Assembly (NCBI RefSeq): GCF_036227105.1
Contig: NZ_CP109434.1
Span: forward strand, 5,675,001-5,739,000
Direction: 5' to 3'
DNA: 64,000 nt
Origin: Amycolatopsis sp. NBC_01488
GTDB lineage: Bacteria; Actinomycetota; Actinomycetes; Mycobacteriales; Pseudonocardiaceae
In this document: positions 16,712-26,100 of the stretch, piece by piece
Numbering within the stretch: the stretch's first letter is position 1
Layout: every line of letters begins with the position of its first letter
Translations under genes and position numbers: made by a program
The notes under the pieces: model-generated
What the model saw: only the letters and a program-made list of their open reading frames with translations
Told to the model about the DNA's origin: nothing
Databases searched by the model: none

Positions 16712-17557
16712 TCAGGCGTAGGTGTGGAAGCCGCGGCCGGTCTTGCGGCCGAGCAGACCGGCGTCGACCATGCGGGCGAGCAGCGGCGGGGGTGCGTAGA
16801 GCGGTTCCTTGAATTCCTCGTACAGCGATTCGGCGACCGCTTTGGTGGTGTCGAGGCCGATCAGGTCGGCGAGGGCCAGCGGTCCCTGCGGGTGGGCGGC
16901 GCCGCGGACCAGGCCTTCGTCGATGGCTTCGCGGGTGGCGAAGCCCGATTCGAGCATGCGGATCGCGGCGAGGATGAACGGGATCAGCAGCGCGTTGACC
17001 ACGAATCCCGCGCGGTCCTGGCAGAGGATCGCCTGCTTGCCGAGCACGTCCTGCGCGAACGTCCGGACCCGGTCGAGCGTCGGCTGAGCGGTCAGCAGGC
17101 TGGGCACGAGCTCGACCAGCGGGAGCACCGGCACCGGGTTGAAGAAGTGCACGCCGACGACCTGGGCGGGACGTTCGGTGGCGGTGCCAAGCTTCATGAT
17201 CGGGATCGAGGAGGTGTTCGACGCCAGGACGGCGTCCGGTGCGGACACCACCTTGTCCAGCTGCCGGAACAGCTCCGTCTTGATTCGCTCGTCTTCGACG
17301 ACGGCTTCGACGACGAAGGTGCGGTCCGCGAGGTCGTCCAGTGTTTCGGTGACCCGGATCCGGTTCAGGACCTCGACGGCGTCGGGAATCTTGCCCTTCT
17401 TCTCGGCGCGGGCCAGCGAAGCCTCGAGGCGGCCCTGCCCGGCAGCCGCTGCGGCCGGGTCCGATTCGACGACCACGACGTCGAGACCGGCGCGAGCGCA
17501 CACCTCGGCGATCCCGGCCCCCATCTGCCCGCACCCGACCACGCCCACGCGTTCCAT
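16712..17557 (-). CDS. 3-hydroxyacyl-CoA (3-hydroxybutyryl-CoA) dehydrogenase
   Basis: A 281-residue NAD-dependent dehydrogenase. It has the N-terminal Rossmann motif VGVVGCGQMGAGIAEV (about 3-18), SNTSSIPI (about 112-119), the catalytic His in VVGVHFFNPVPVLPLVELV (about 133-151) and QDRAGFVVNALL with KTGRGFHTY near the end. Start ATG 17557 has AGAGGTGG upstream; the longer in-frame start at 17650 would consume the operator region. It is divergent from a TetR gene that probably controls it, and would serve the beta-oxidation branch. Confidence 0.9.
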   Translation of the reverse strand: MERVGVVGCGQMGAGIAEVCARAGLDVVVVESDPAAAAAGQGRLEASLARAEKKGKIPDAVEVLNRIRVTETLDDLADRTFVVEAVVEDERIKTELFRQLDKVVSAPDAVLASNTSSIPIMKLGTATERPAQVVGVHFFNPVPVLPLVELVPSLLTAQPTLDRVRTFAQDVLGKQAILCQDRAGFVVNALLIPFILAAIRMLESGFATREAIDEGLVRGAAHPQGPLALADLIGLDTTKAVAESLYEEFKEPLYAPPPLLARMVDAGLLGRKTGRGFHTYA

Positions 17558-17592
17558 CGCCGCCACCTCTCTGGGACTCGATACCATCACCA

Positions 17593-17607
17593 CGGTACTG
17601 AGTACCG
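17593..17607. promoter_or_regulatory. TetR-type operator palindrome
   Basis: CGGTACT-G-AGTACCG is a perfect 7-base inverted repeat in the 128-base gap between the divergent dehydrogenase and TetR genes, 36 bases before the dehydrogenase ATG. Placement and symmetry are those of a TetR autoregulatory operator. Confidence 0.7.
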
Positions 17608-17685
17608 GCGAGTAACTGAAGGCGTCGCTCCCCGGTATGACGACCGCCACGTCCTAGGCTGGGCGGCGGCCGGGAGGAGGAGCGG

Positions 17686-18348
17686 ATGTCGAGCAGGGAA
17701 CGGCTGGTGGAGGCCGCGTTCGCGCTGTTCGCCGAACGCGGCTACGACCAGACGACGATCGACGACATCGCCGAGCGCGCCGGCGTCGGCCGCACGACCT
17801 TCTTCCGGGCGTTCCGGACGAAGGAAGACGTGATCTTCCCGGACCACGAGGTGCTGCTGCGGTCGCTCGAGGTCCGGCTGGCCGGCTCGACCGACGACAC
17901 GGCGCTGATCGCGGTGACCGAAAGCGCTCGGCTGGTCTTGCGGCACTACCTCGCCGAGGGGCAGCGCGCCCTGACCCGCTACCGCCTCACACGCAGCGTC
18001 CCGGCCCTGCGCGACCGCGAGATCGCCGGAGTTCAGCAGTACCAACGGCTGTTCCGCGCCTTCCTGCACCGCTGGATGGGCGGCGGCCAAGACACGGCGT
18101 TGCGTGCCGAGCTGATGGCCGGTGCGGTCGTGACCGCGCACAACCACGTGCTGCGCCGGTGGCTGCGCGGCCAGGTGGACGACCCGGAGCGGCAGTTCGA
18201 CGCGGCGATGGCGGAGACCGTGGACCTGTTCACCCGCCCCGGCGATGACAGCGAAACGTCGATCGTGGTCATCCGGACGAAGAAGGAACTCGCCGCCGTG
18301 CTGCCCGAGCTGAACCGGGTGCTGGGTCCGCACCAGTCGCCGAGCTAG
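17686..18348 (+). CDS. TetR-family transcriptional regulator
   Basis: A 220-residue protein with an N-terminal TetR helix-turn-helix (RLVEAAFALFAERGYDQTTI and DIAERAGVGRTTFFRAFRTKED, about 5-48) and a divergent C-terminal ligand domain. ATG 17686 follows a GGGAGGAGC ribosome site. It is divergent from the 3-hydroxyacyl-CoA dehydrogenase gene with a palindrome between them, so repression of that gene, relieved by an acyl-CoA or related ligand, is the simplest model. Confidence 0.9.
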   Translation: MSSRERLVEAAFALFAERGYDQTTIDDIAERAGVGRTTFFRAFRTKEDVIFPDHEVLLRSLEVRLAGSTDDTALIAVTESARLVLRHYLAEGQRALTRYRLTRSVPALRDREIAGVQQYQRLFRAFLHRWMGGGQDTALRAELMAGAVVTAHNHVLRRWLRGQVDDPERQFDAAMAETVDLFTRPGDDSETSIVVIRTKKELAAVLPELNRVLGPHQSPS

Positions 18349-18606
18349 ACGGCGTTGTACCCGAACCTCGTGACCGAGCGGGCATGACCGCGATCGCGCG
18401 GGTCCTTTCCTCCTGCGGGAAATGCGACGCGCCCGTGTTGTCTGGGCTTCGACGAAGGCTTGGGAGAGGCCGGTTTTCGGTTCGAAGGAGTCGAAGTAGT
18501 GGTAGGCGCGACGCCGGAGCCGTCGATGCCGTCGCGCTTGAGCCGTCGGCCGGCCGTCGCGATGATCCGCTGTCTTGTCTCCTGTTGTGTTCTTTCGTGT
18601 ACCGCA
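18349..18606. other. convergent intergenic gap, nothing assigned
   Basis: This 258-base stretch separates the TetR gene from the convergent SDR gene. Short open frames exist on both strands but lack ribosome sites and recognisable sequence. I see no clear hairpin with a U tract. Confidence 0.5.
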
Positions 18607-19431
18607 TCACGCGTCGGTGGGCATCCGGTTGAATCTGCGGATGACGCGGTCGAAGATCCTGGCCGGGGCGATGCGGTACACCGCGTTGATGGTCCGGGCG
18701 GTCGTGCCGGCGGTGCGGCGCAGTTTCGGCTTCCGGTCGGTGGCCGCCGCGACGATCACCTTGGCGACGAGGGCGGGGTCGTCGCCGCTGCTGAGGTTCT
18801 TCGCCAGCAGCTCGTCGTAGTTCCGCCGCCCCGCCGCGTAGAGCGGCATGGGGGTGTCGGCCTCCACGCTGTGGCCTGCGAACGGAGTGTTGATCGGGCC
18901 GGGCTCGACGAGCAGGACCCGGACGCCGTGCTCGCGGACCTCGTGGTCCAGCGACTGGGAGTAGCCCTCGACCGCGTGCTTGGTCGAGACGTAGAGGGTC
19001 ATGAACGGGCTGGGGACGAACCCGCTGAGGGACGAGACGTTGATGATGCGTCCCTGCCGTTGCGCCCGCATGTGCGGCAGGACCGCCTTGGTCGTCCGCA
19101 TGACGCCGTAGACGTTGATGTCGAAGATGTCCTGCGTCTGGGTGATCGAAAACTCCTCGGCTGCGCCGGTCGAGCCGACGCCCGCGTTGTTGACCAGGAC
19201 GTCGATGCGCCCGAACCGGTCGATCACCTGCTTGACCGCTGAGGCGACCGATTCGTCGCTGGTCACGTCGAGGTCGAGGTGGGTCACCCCGGCTGGCGGG
19301 GTCGCGCGTGCGGTGCTGCGGCCGGTGCCGATCACCTCGAAGCCCGCGGCGGCCAGCGCGATCGCTGCCGCCTTGCCGATGCCCGAGGTGGCGCCGGTCA
19401 CGAGCGCGACCTGCTGGGTTGTTGTCATCAC
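18607..19431 (-). CDS. SDR-family oxidoreductase
   Basis: A 274-residue classical short-chain dehydrogenase. TGATSGIG (about 13-20), NNAG (about 81-84), the catalytic Ser in INVSSLSG (about 129-136) and YVSTK (about 146-150) are intact. The C-terminal extension with RFNRMPT is typical of actinobacterial SDRs acting on hydrophobic substrates. It starts at one of two adjacent ATG codons (19431 or 19428). It is monocistronic and not obviously tied to the P450 operon; the substrate is unknown. Confidence 0.88.
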   Translation of the reverse strand: MMTTTQQVALVTGATSGIGKAAAIALAAAGFEVIGTGRSTARATPPAGVTHLDLDVTSDESVASAVKQVIDRFGRIDVLVNNAGVGSTGAAEEFSITQTQDIFDINVYGVMRTTKAVLPHMRAQRQGRIINVSSLSGFVPSPFMTLYVSTKHAVEGYSQSLDHEVREHGVRVLLVEPGPINTPFAGHSVEADTPMPLYAAGRRNYDELLAKNLSSGDDPALVAKVIVAAATDRKPKLRRTAGTTARTINAVYRIAPARIFDRVIRRFNRMPTDA

Positions 19432-19451
19432 TGGCTCCCGACCGTTGAGAT

Positions 19452-19473
19452 TACGATCGTACTACGATAGCGG
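19452..19473. promoter_or_regulatory. palindrome and repeat upstream of the SDR gene
   Basis: The palindrome TACGATCGTA (19452-19461) is followed at once by a second TACGAT (19463-19468), about 20 bases before the SDR start. This is a likely operator for an unlinked or deleted regulator. A TATAAT box on the plus strand (19513-19518) lies in the unusually AT-rich stretch next to it. Confidence 0.45.
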
Positions 19474-19510
19474 CCCGGTGAGTCGAGAAGCAAGACGTTC
19501 CAGAGATTAA

Positions 19511-19759
19511 ATTATAATCATACTCGCAAGGGGGGCGCCGTGGGTTCAAGACCGCGTCGTATGGTTCGCCCCCGGCGCGCGGTTCAGCGACCTCTTCGAC
19601 ACGTTCGCGCTCGCGGACAGCTTCCGGTCCGACCTGGCTGCCGCGTCGCGCCGTGGCGAGGCATTCGACCGCACGCAGGGTTTGGTTGCGACTCGCGGCT
19701 TCCCCTCGGCAAGGCGTGCAGGACACCACCACCGCCGGCTGGCATGCTGGGCGCCATGA
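19511..19759 (+). pseudogene. start-less coding-like remnant
   Basis: The frame read from 19511 stays open to TGA at 19757-19759 with strong third-position GC, and encodes a plausible segment (VVWFAPGARFSDLFDTFALA, then DSFRSDLAAASRRGEAFDRT). It has no ATG, GTG or suitably placed start, and begins just after a TAA in AT-rich DNA. It looks like the tail of a deleted gene. I cannot name the family. Confidence 0.35.
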
Positions 19760-19980
19760 CCGACCCGCGTGACCAGTGGCGTGCTTTCCATTTCTCCCAG
19801 AGCAACCCGGAAGGGCCGGGGCAGGGCGACGTCGCCGCGCTGCTACGTCGCGTCGCCGACGCGGTCGAGAATCTCGGCGACGTCCAGGTCCAGGACATCA
19901 CCTTCACTTCCGAGGTCACCGGCGGCGAGGACAACCTCACCATGACTGTGTACTACGACCGTGAGCCCCGGCGGCGATAA
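19756..19980 (+). CDS. small hypothetical protein
   Basis: A 74-residue protein. Its C-terminal two thirds alternate hydrophobic and polar residues (DVAALLRRVADAVENLGDVQ then a beta-like segment VQDITFTSEVTGGEDNLTMTV), suggesting a compact alpha-beta domain. I do not recognise a named family. ATG 19756 overlaps the remnant upstream; the ribosome site is weak. Good codon bias supports it being expressed. Confidence 0.6.
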   Translation: MTDPRDQWRAFHFSQSNPEGPGQGDVAALLRRVADAVENLGDVQVQDITFTSEVTGGEDNLTMTVYYDREPRRR

Positions 19981-20028
19981 GCGCCAAGGGGGCACCAGCC
20001 CCATCGGTGAAAAAGCAAAGCGGAGGCA

Positions 20029-20109
20029 ATGACAAAGAGACACTTCTTTCTCAAGCCTCGAACCAAGGTCACTCGGATGGCTGATGGGCCCAGCAGTCCG
20101 GCGCATTAG
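20029..20109 (+). CDS. possible 26-residue leader ORF before the RHS gene
   Basis: An ATG preceded by GGAGG (close, 2 bases) opens a 26-codon frame ending in TAG at 20107-20109, 51 bases before the RHS gene. The peptide is basic (MTKRHFFLKPRTKVTRM...). It could be a leader or chance; the short ribosome-site spacing argues against strong translation. Confidence 0.25.
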   Translation: MTKRHFFLKPRTKVTRMADGPSSPAH

Positions 20110-20160
20110 ATTTCCCTGGCGGCCTTATCGGAAGGCTGTTTCTGGGGGAGGGTTCCTGCC

Positions 20161-23100
20161 GTGTCCGGTCGTGCGCGAAGAATTGCCCGGTCCCTGACGC
20201 TCTTGCTGAGCACGTCCGCTCTTCTCGCGGGCACTGTGTCGGCGACCCAAGCCGCTCCCCGGCCACCGGCCGCGCCCCAGTCTGACACCGCGCCCAAGCC
20301 GGTCGATTTCGGGCCCGGCGCGGCGAAGTCCGCGGATGTCGCCATTGACGGCTGGGGCGACGCCCTCGGCTACCACCTCGAGTTGGGCCGCGAGTCCGCC
20401 GGGTTCGCCTGGCAGGAGATCGCGCTGATCCACCCGGCGGGCTTCGACGACTCCTCCTGGACCGGCTACCAGTGCGTTTCCGGCGACGGGAAGTTCGCTG
20501 CGCTGGCGATCTTGCCCGCGTCGGCGGTGAACACCCAGGCCGCGCGCGACCACGGTGCCTTCGCTTACTCCGTCGACCTGGCCTCTGGTGCGGTGCGTGC
20601 GCTGGCCGGTGGCGTCGGCTTGAAGTACTACTCGCCCGGCTGCGGTGCCGGCGACGACGCCGTCTTCACCGTGGCAGAGGACCAGACCACCCGGATGCTG
20701 AGCGCGAACCTCGCCACCGGCAAGATCGACGCGTCGGTCACCGCGCCTGGCCAGATCACCTCCGCGGTGCCGGCCGTGAACGGCGTCGTCGGCGTCGCGG
20801 GCAGCCGCCTGGTCTCGGTGCCCGCCAACGGAAAGCCGTCTGTGCTGGCGACGTTCCCCGGAGATGCTTACCAGCTGCGGCCGGCCGCCGACGGTGGGGT
20901 CAGCTTCCTGCACACCGACCCCGGCGGGAAGACGGCTACTGCGGCGCACGAGAACGCCGGCAAGGTGACGGTCCTCGGCGAAGGCGACCTCGCCCGCGTC
21001 CAGCTTTTCCAGGGCAGGGCCGGGCGTGCCGTCCTCTCGGGCGCGAACCCCGCGGCGGCCGACGTCCTCGCCGGCGCCGGTGTCACGAGCGTGAAAGACG
21101 GTGGTCTCGCTCGGGGCGCCACGGCGTCGTCGCTGGACGGCGACGCTCTGCTCGGTCCCGATTCCGATGGCCGGAAGTCCGCCCCGGTGGTGTTGGCGAC
21201 GAAGACCGGCAAGGTCTTGACACCCGCCATTCCCGCCGGCGCCGCGAGGGCGGCCACCGCCGTGCCGACGTACTCCGCCGTGCCCAAGGCCGCGGCGGCC
21301 GTGCCGCGCGTGAACCGCTTGAGTCCGAAAGCCGACGCGGCGGCGACACCGAACACCACCCAGGTCCAGTCGCCGAAGTGCGCGGTGCCGCCGCTGAACG
21401 CCAACCGGCAGGTCATGCAGCCGAATCCGGCGCAGGTCAACTGGGCCGTCCAGTTGGCCGAGCAGGGCCTGCTGACCGGTAGCGCCTACACGCGCCCGGC
21501 CGGGTTCGCCAACATGGGCCTCGTCGCCTACGCGCCCAACAGCGACTTCCCGCTGATCCCGCTGTCGCACCCCTCGGGCGGGACGAACACGGTGCCGCGG
21601 TCGATCTTCGAGGGCATCATGGCCCAGGAGTCGAACTGGTCCCAGGCTTCCTGGCACGCGCCCGCCGGCACCGCGGGCGACCCGTTGATCGCCAGCTACT
21701 ACGGCGCGGGCGGCGACATCGTCTCGATCAACTACGCCGCTTCCGACTGCGGGTACGGGATCAGCCAGGTCACCGACGGCATGCACATCGGTGACCATTC
21801 GTTGTCCGAGCACGGGCAGTGGAAGGTCGCGGTCGACTACCAGGAGAACATCGCCGCCGGCCTGCAGATCCTGGAGACCACCTGGAACCAGCTCTACAGC
21901 GCCGGGATCACCGCGAACAACGCCGACCCGCGGTACCTGGAGAACTGGTACTTCGCGGCCTGGGCCTACAACTCCGGCATCCAGCCGAACGCGGCCAACG
22001 GCAACACGACCGGCTGCACGCCCGGCCCGTCGTGCACCGGCCCGCACGGCACGTGGGGGCTGGGCTGGACGAACAACCCGGCGAACCTGGACTATCCGCC
22101 CAACCGCGACCCGTACCTGCAGGACACTTACGCCGACGCGGCGCACCCGGCGAGCTGGCCGTACCAGGAGCGCGTGCTGGGTTGGACGGCCAGCCCGCTG
22201 ATCCGCTATGGCAGCGCGGCGTATGCGAAGCCGACCTACAACGGCGGGCAGCGCTGGGTGCAGCCCGCGCCGTTCACCGCGATGTGCTCACTCGCGGCGA
22301 ACCAGTGCGACCCGAACGCCACCAACACGTCCAACCCGGGCGCGAGTCACTGCATGCTGGATGACTTCCAGTGCTGGTGGCACAACCCGGTGACGTGGAT
22401 TCCCAGCTGTGCCACGACGTGCGCGACCAGTCCGTACGCGGTCTCGGGTGGGTCCGAGCCGGCGAACCCGTCGCAGAACCCGCCAACGTGCAGCCAGGAC
22501 ACGTCGAAGGTGCCGAGCGGGTCGATCATCGTCGACGACGAGCCGAGCCGGCTGAACCTGCAGGGCTGCGGCGGTGCGAACTGGTCGGACAACGGCACGT
22601 TCGCCTACACCTACGGGACGAGCTCGGCGGGTGACCCGATCGGCGCGATCGACACCCACCAGCTCGGCACCGGCCTCGGCGGCCGGGTCCTGTTCACCCA
22701 CACCGAGGACGGCTCGAACCCGGCGCTGATCAACACCGGAGTGTGGACGCCGAACCTGCCGTCCCTGCAGTACTACAAGGTCAAGCTGCACCTGCCTGGC
22801 TTGGGCGCGCAAGCGACAAACGTCGTCTACAACGTCAATCCCGGCGGCGGGGTCGCGCCGTGGAAGATCCGGGTCAACCAGGCGTGGAACTCCGAGCAGT
22901 GGGTCACCATCGGCACGTTCGCCATGCAGAACGGCGGCAACGTCACCCTCACCAACAACGGTAGCTCCCAGGATCAAGGCGGCTTCGGCTTCTCCGACTT
23001 CGACGTGGCGTTCGACGCCGTCGCGTTCGTCCCCCAGGGCGGCACACCCGGCCAGCCGATCGGTGGGCCGCCCGGCATCCAGGACGCCCCGAAGGGCTCC

Positions 23101-26100
23101 AACCCCGCCTGGGTGAACTGTGGCTGCGGTGCGCGCACCGCGGGCGACCCGGTGGACACCTCGACCGGCTACTTCGGGGACACCTTCCCCGACCTGTCCA
23201 CCCCCGGACGCGGCAAGGCGCTGGAATTCACCCGCAGCTACGCGGAGAGCATCGCCGACCCCCACGGCCCCAACGGCTCCGCGGCGGCCGACGGCCCGTT
23301 CGGCTGGGGCTGGAACTACTCCTACAACCTGAGCGCCACGACCGACAGCGCCACCGGCAACGTCACGATTCACCAGGAGGACGGCTCGCAGGTGCCGTTC
23401 GCGAACAGCGGAGGAAGCTACGCCCCGACCGCTCCGCGCTACGACGCCGGCTTGGTCAAGACCGGCAGCAGCTACGTCTACACCCGCCGCGGCACCAGCA
23501 TCTACACCTTTGACGTGGCGTCCGGTCACCTGGCCGCGGAGTCGGACCTCCCCGGGAGCAAGGCGTCGCCGGCGTACCGGACTTCGCTCGCCTACGACGG
23601 CAACGGCCACCTGAGCACCATCACCGATCCCGGCGGCCGGTCCTACACGCTGACCTGGAGCGGGAACCACATCACCGGGCTCAGTGACCAGGCAGGCCGT
23701 CAGGTCACCTACGGCTACGACGCGGAGGGCAACCTCACCGACGTCTTCGGGGTCGGCACGACGCGGACGCCGACGGTGAAGGACGACGACCACGAGCAGT
23801 ACGGCTACGCGCCGGGCACGCACCTCATGACGTCGATCCGCACGGCGAAGAACTTCGGCGGACCCGCCGGCGCGGTGACCGCCATGACCTACGACTCGGC
23901 CGAGCGGGTCACGCGGCAGACCGATCCCGACGGCGGCGCAACGACCTTCGCGTACGGACCGGACGGCGGCCTGGCCACCGGGCAGACCCTGACCACCGAT
24001 CCGTCCGGGCACAAGACCCTCGACAGCTACCAGAATCGGCTCCTCGTCTCGGAGACGAAGGGTTACGGCACCACGGACGCCGGGACGTCCAGCTACACCT
24101 ACGACCCGGTCACCCTCGGCGTCTCCGGCGAGACCGACCCCGACGGCGGCCTGTGGACCTACACCTACGACGACCACGGCAACCGCACCTCCGCGTCGAA
24201 CCCGGTCGGCCTCACCACGAACTACGCCTACGACGACGCGGGCAACCTGATCGAATCGATCGATCCGGCCGGCGTCGCCGTGGTCAACCAGTACGACCAG
24301 GACGGGCACGTCCCAGCCGGCGCGGCGGGCGAACGGATGGTCACGTCCAGCACGATGACCAAGGCCAACAACGTGGTCGAGTCGACCACCGGCAACTTCG
24401 GCCCGGCACCGGTGCGCACGGTGAACTCCTACTACGACGACGCTGCGCATCCCGGCGACCGCAACCGGGTGGTCGATCCGCGGGGCAACACGGCCTCCAC
24501 CGCGTACGACGGCTTCGGGGACATCGTCTCCACCACCGACCGGATGGGCGGCCGCACGCTTCGCGGCTACGACACGGCGACCGGGCAGCAGACGTCCACC
24601 GTGGACGCCAATGGCGCGGCCGCCGGCGTGACGCCCGGTTGTACGCCACCGGCGAGAGGCTGCACGACGTTCGCCCACGACGCCTGGGGTCACGTCACCG
24701 CCACGACAGACCCACTGGGACACCGGACTTCCGCTGAATTCGACGCAGACGGAGAGCAGACTTCGGCGACCGACGGCAACAACCAGAAAACGATCACGGG
24801 GTACGACGCCGCCGGGCGCGCGGTGCGAACCACGCTGCCGGACGGCACCGTCCAGAACGTCGAATACAACCCCGACGGAACCGCGTCGGCCACCGTCGAC
24901 GGCGCGGGAAACCGGGTTGGCTACGGCTACGACGGCCAGGGCAGGCGCGCGAACCGGGTCGACGCCGACCAGCGCACGACCGCGTCGCACCTCGACCCGG
25001 CCGGACGGCTGGTCACCACGACCGACGCCGTCGGCCGCACGACGACGCTGGGCTACGACGGCGCGGGCAACCCGACTTCCGTGTCCTATTCGGACGGTGT
25101 GACGCCGGCGGTGCACTACACCTACGACACCGATGGCCGGCGGGCGACCATGACCGACGGCACCGGGACGTCGAGCTGGAGCTACGACGCCTTCGGGGAG
25201 GTCGTCAAGCAGCAGCAGGGGTCCGGCGCCGTGGTCACCTACGGGTACGACGACAACGGGAACAGGACTTCGATCGGGTACCCGGGCAGCACGGCCAAGA
25301 CGGTGAGCCAGGTCTTCGACAACGCCGACCGGCCGACGTCCATCACCGACTGGAACGGCAAGGCCACCGGGTTCGGCTACGACGCTGACAACGACCTGAC
25401 CACCACCACCTATCCCAACGGCGACGTCGTCACCACCACGTTCGACCCGACCGGCCGGCTCTCCGCGCTCGATGTCGCTTCAGGCACCACGACACTCGCC
25501 TCACTGACCTACACCAGAGACGGCGCAGGGCAAGAGCTGAGCATGACGCCGGTAGGGCTCCCCGGCGGCGCCCAGACCTACACCTACACCGCGCGGGAGC
25601 AGCTGAAGTCGTCCACGACCGGCACCACGACGGCGCCGTACGCCTACGACGCCGCGGCAAACCCGACAACGACCGCGGGCTCGAGCCAGGCATTCGACGC
25701 GGCTGGGCAGGCCTGCTGGACCCTGCCCAACGCGGCGAGCACGGCCGGGTGCACCGCCGCTCCCGCAGGGGCGACCACCTACGGCTACAACGCTCAGGGC
25801 GATCGGATCACCGCCACGCCGGCCACCGGTGCGGCGAGCACGTACAGCTACGACCAGGCCGAGCGGCTGACTTCCGTCGCCGGGCCAGGCGGTGCAGCCC
25901 AGTACTCCTACAACGGTATGGGGCTGCGCACGACCAAGACGTCGGGGTCCACGACGAACACGTTCACCTGGGACGACAATCAGATCGCGGACCTGCTCAC
26001 CGACGGTGTGACGGACTACGTCTACGGCCCTGGCGGGGTCCCGATCGAACAGGTCACCAGCGCGGGCACCCACTGGTTCTTCCACGACGCCCAGGGATCG

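Noticed and set aside
18384..18632. 82-residue plus-strand ORF between the TetR and SDR genes
   Set aside because: It overlaps the SDR 3' end, has no ribosome site and no recognisable sequence.
22288..25116. Very long open frame antisense to the RHS gene
   Set aside because: GC-rich third positions on the plus strand create long antisense frames. The translation is Arg/Val/Gly-rich without domains, and the sense strand encodes clear RHS repeats.
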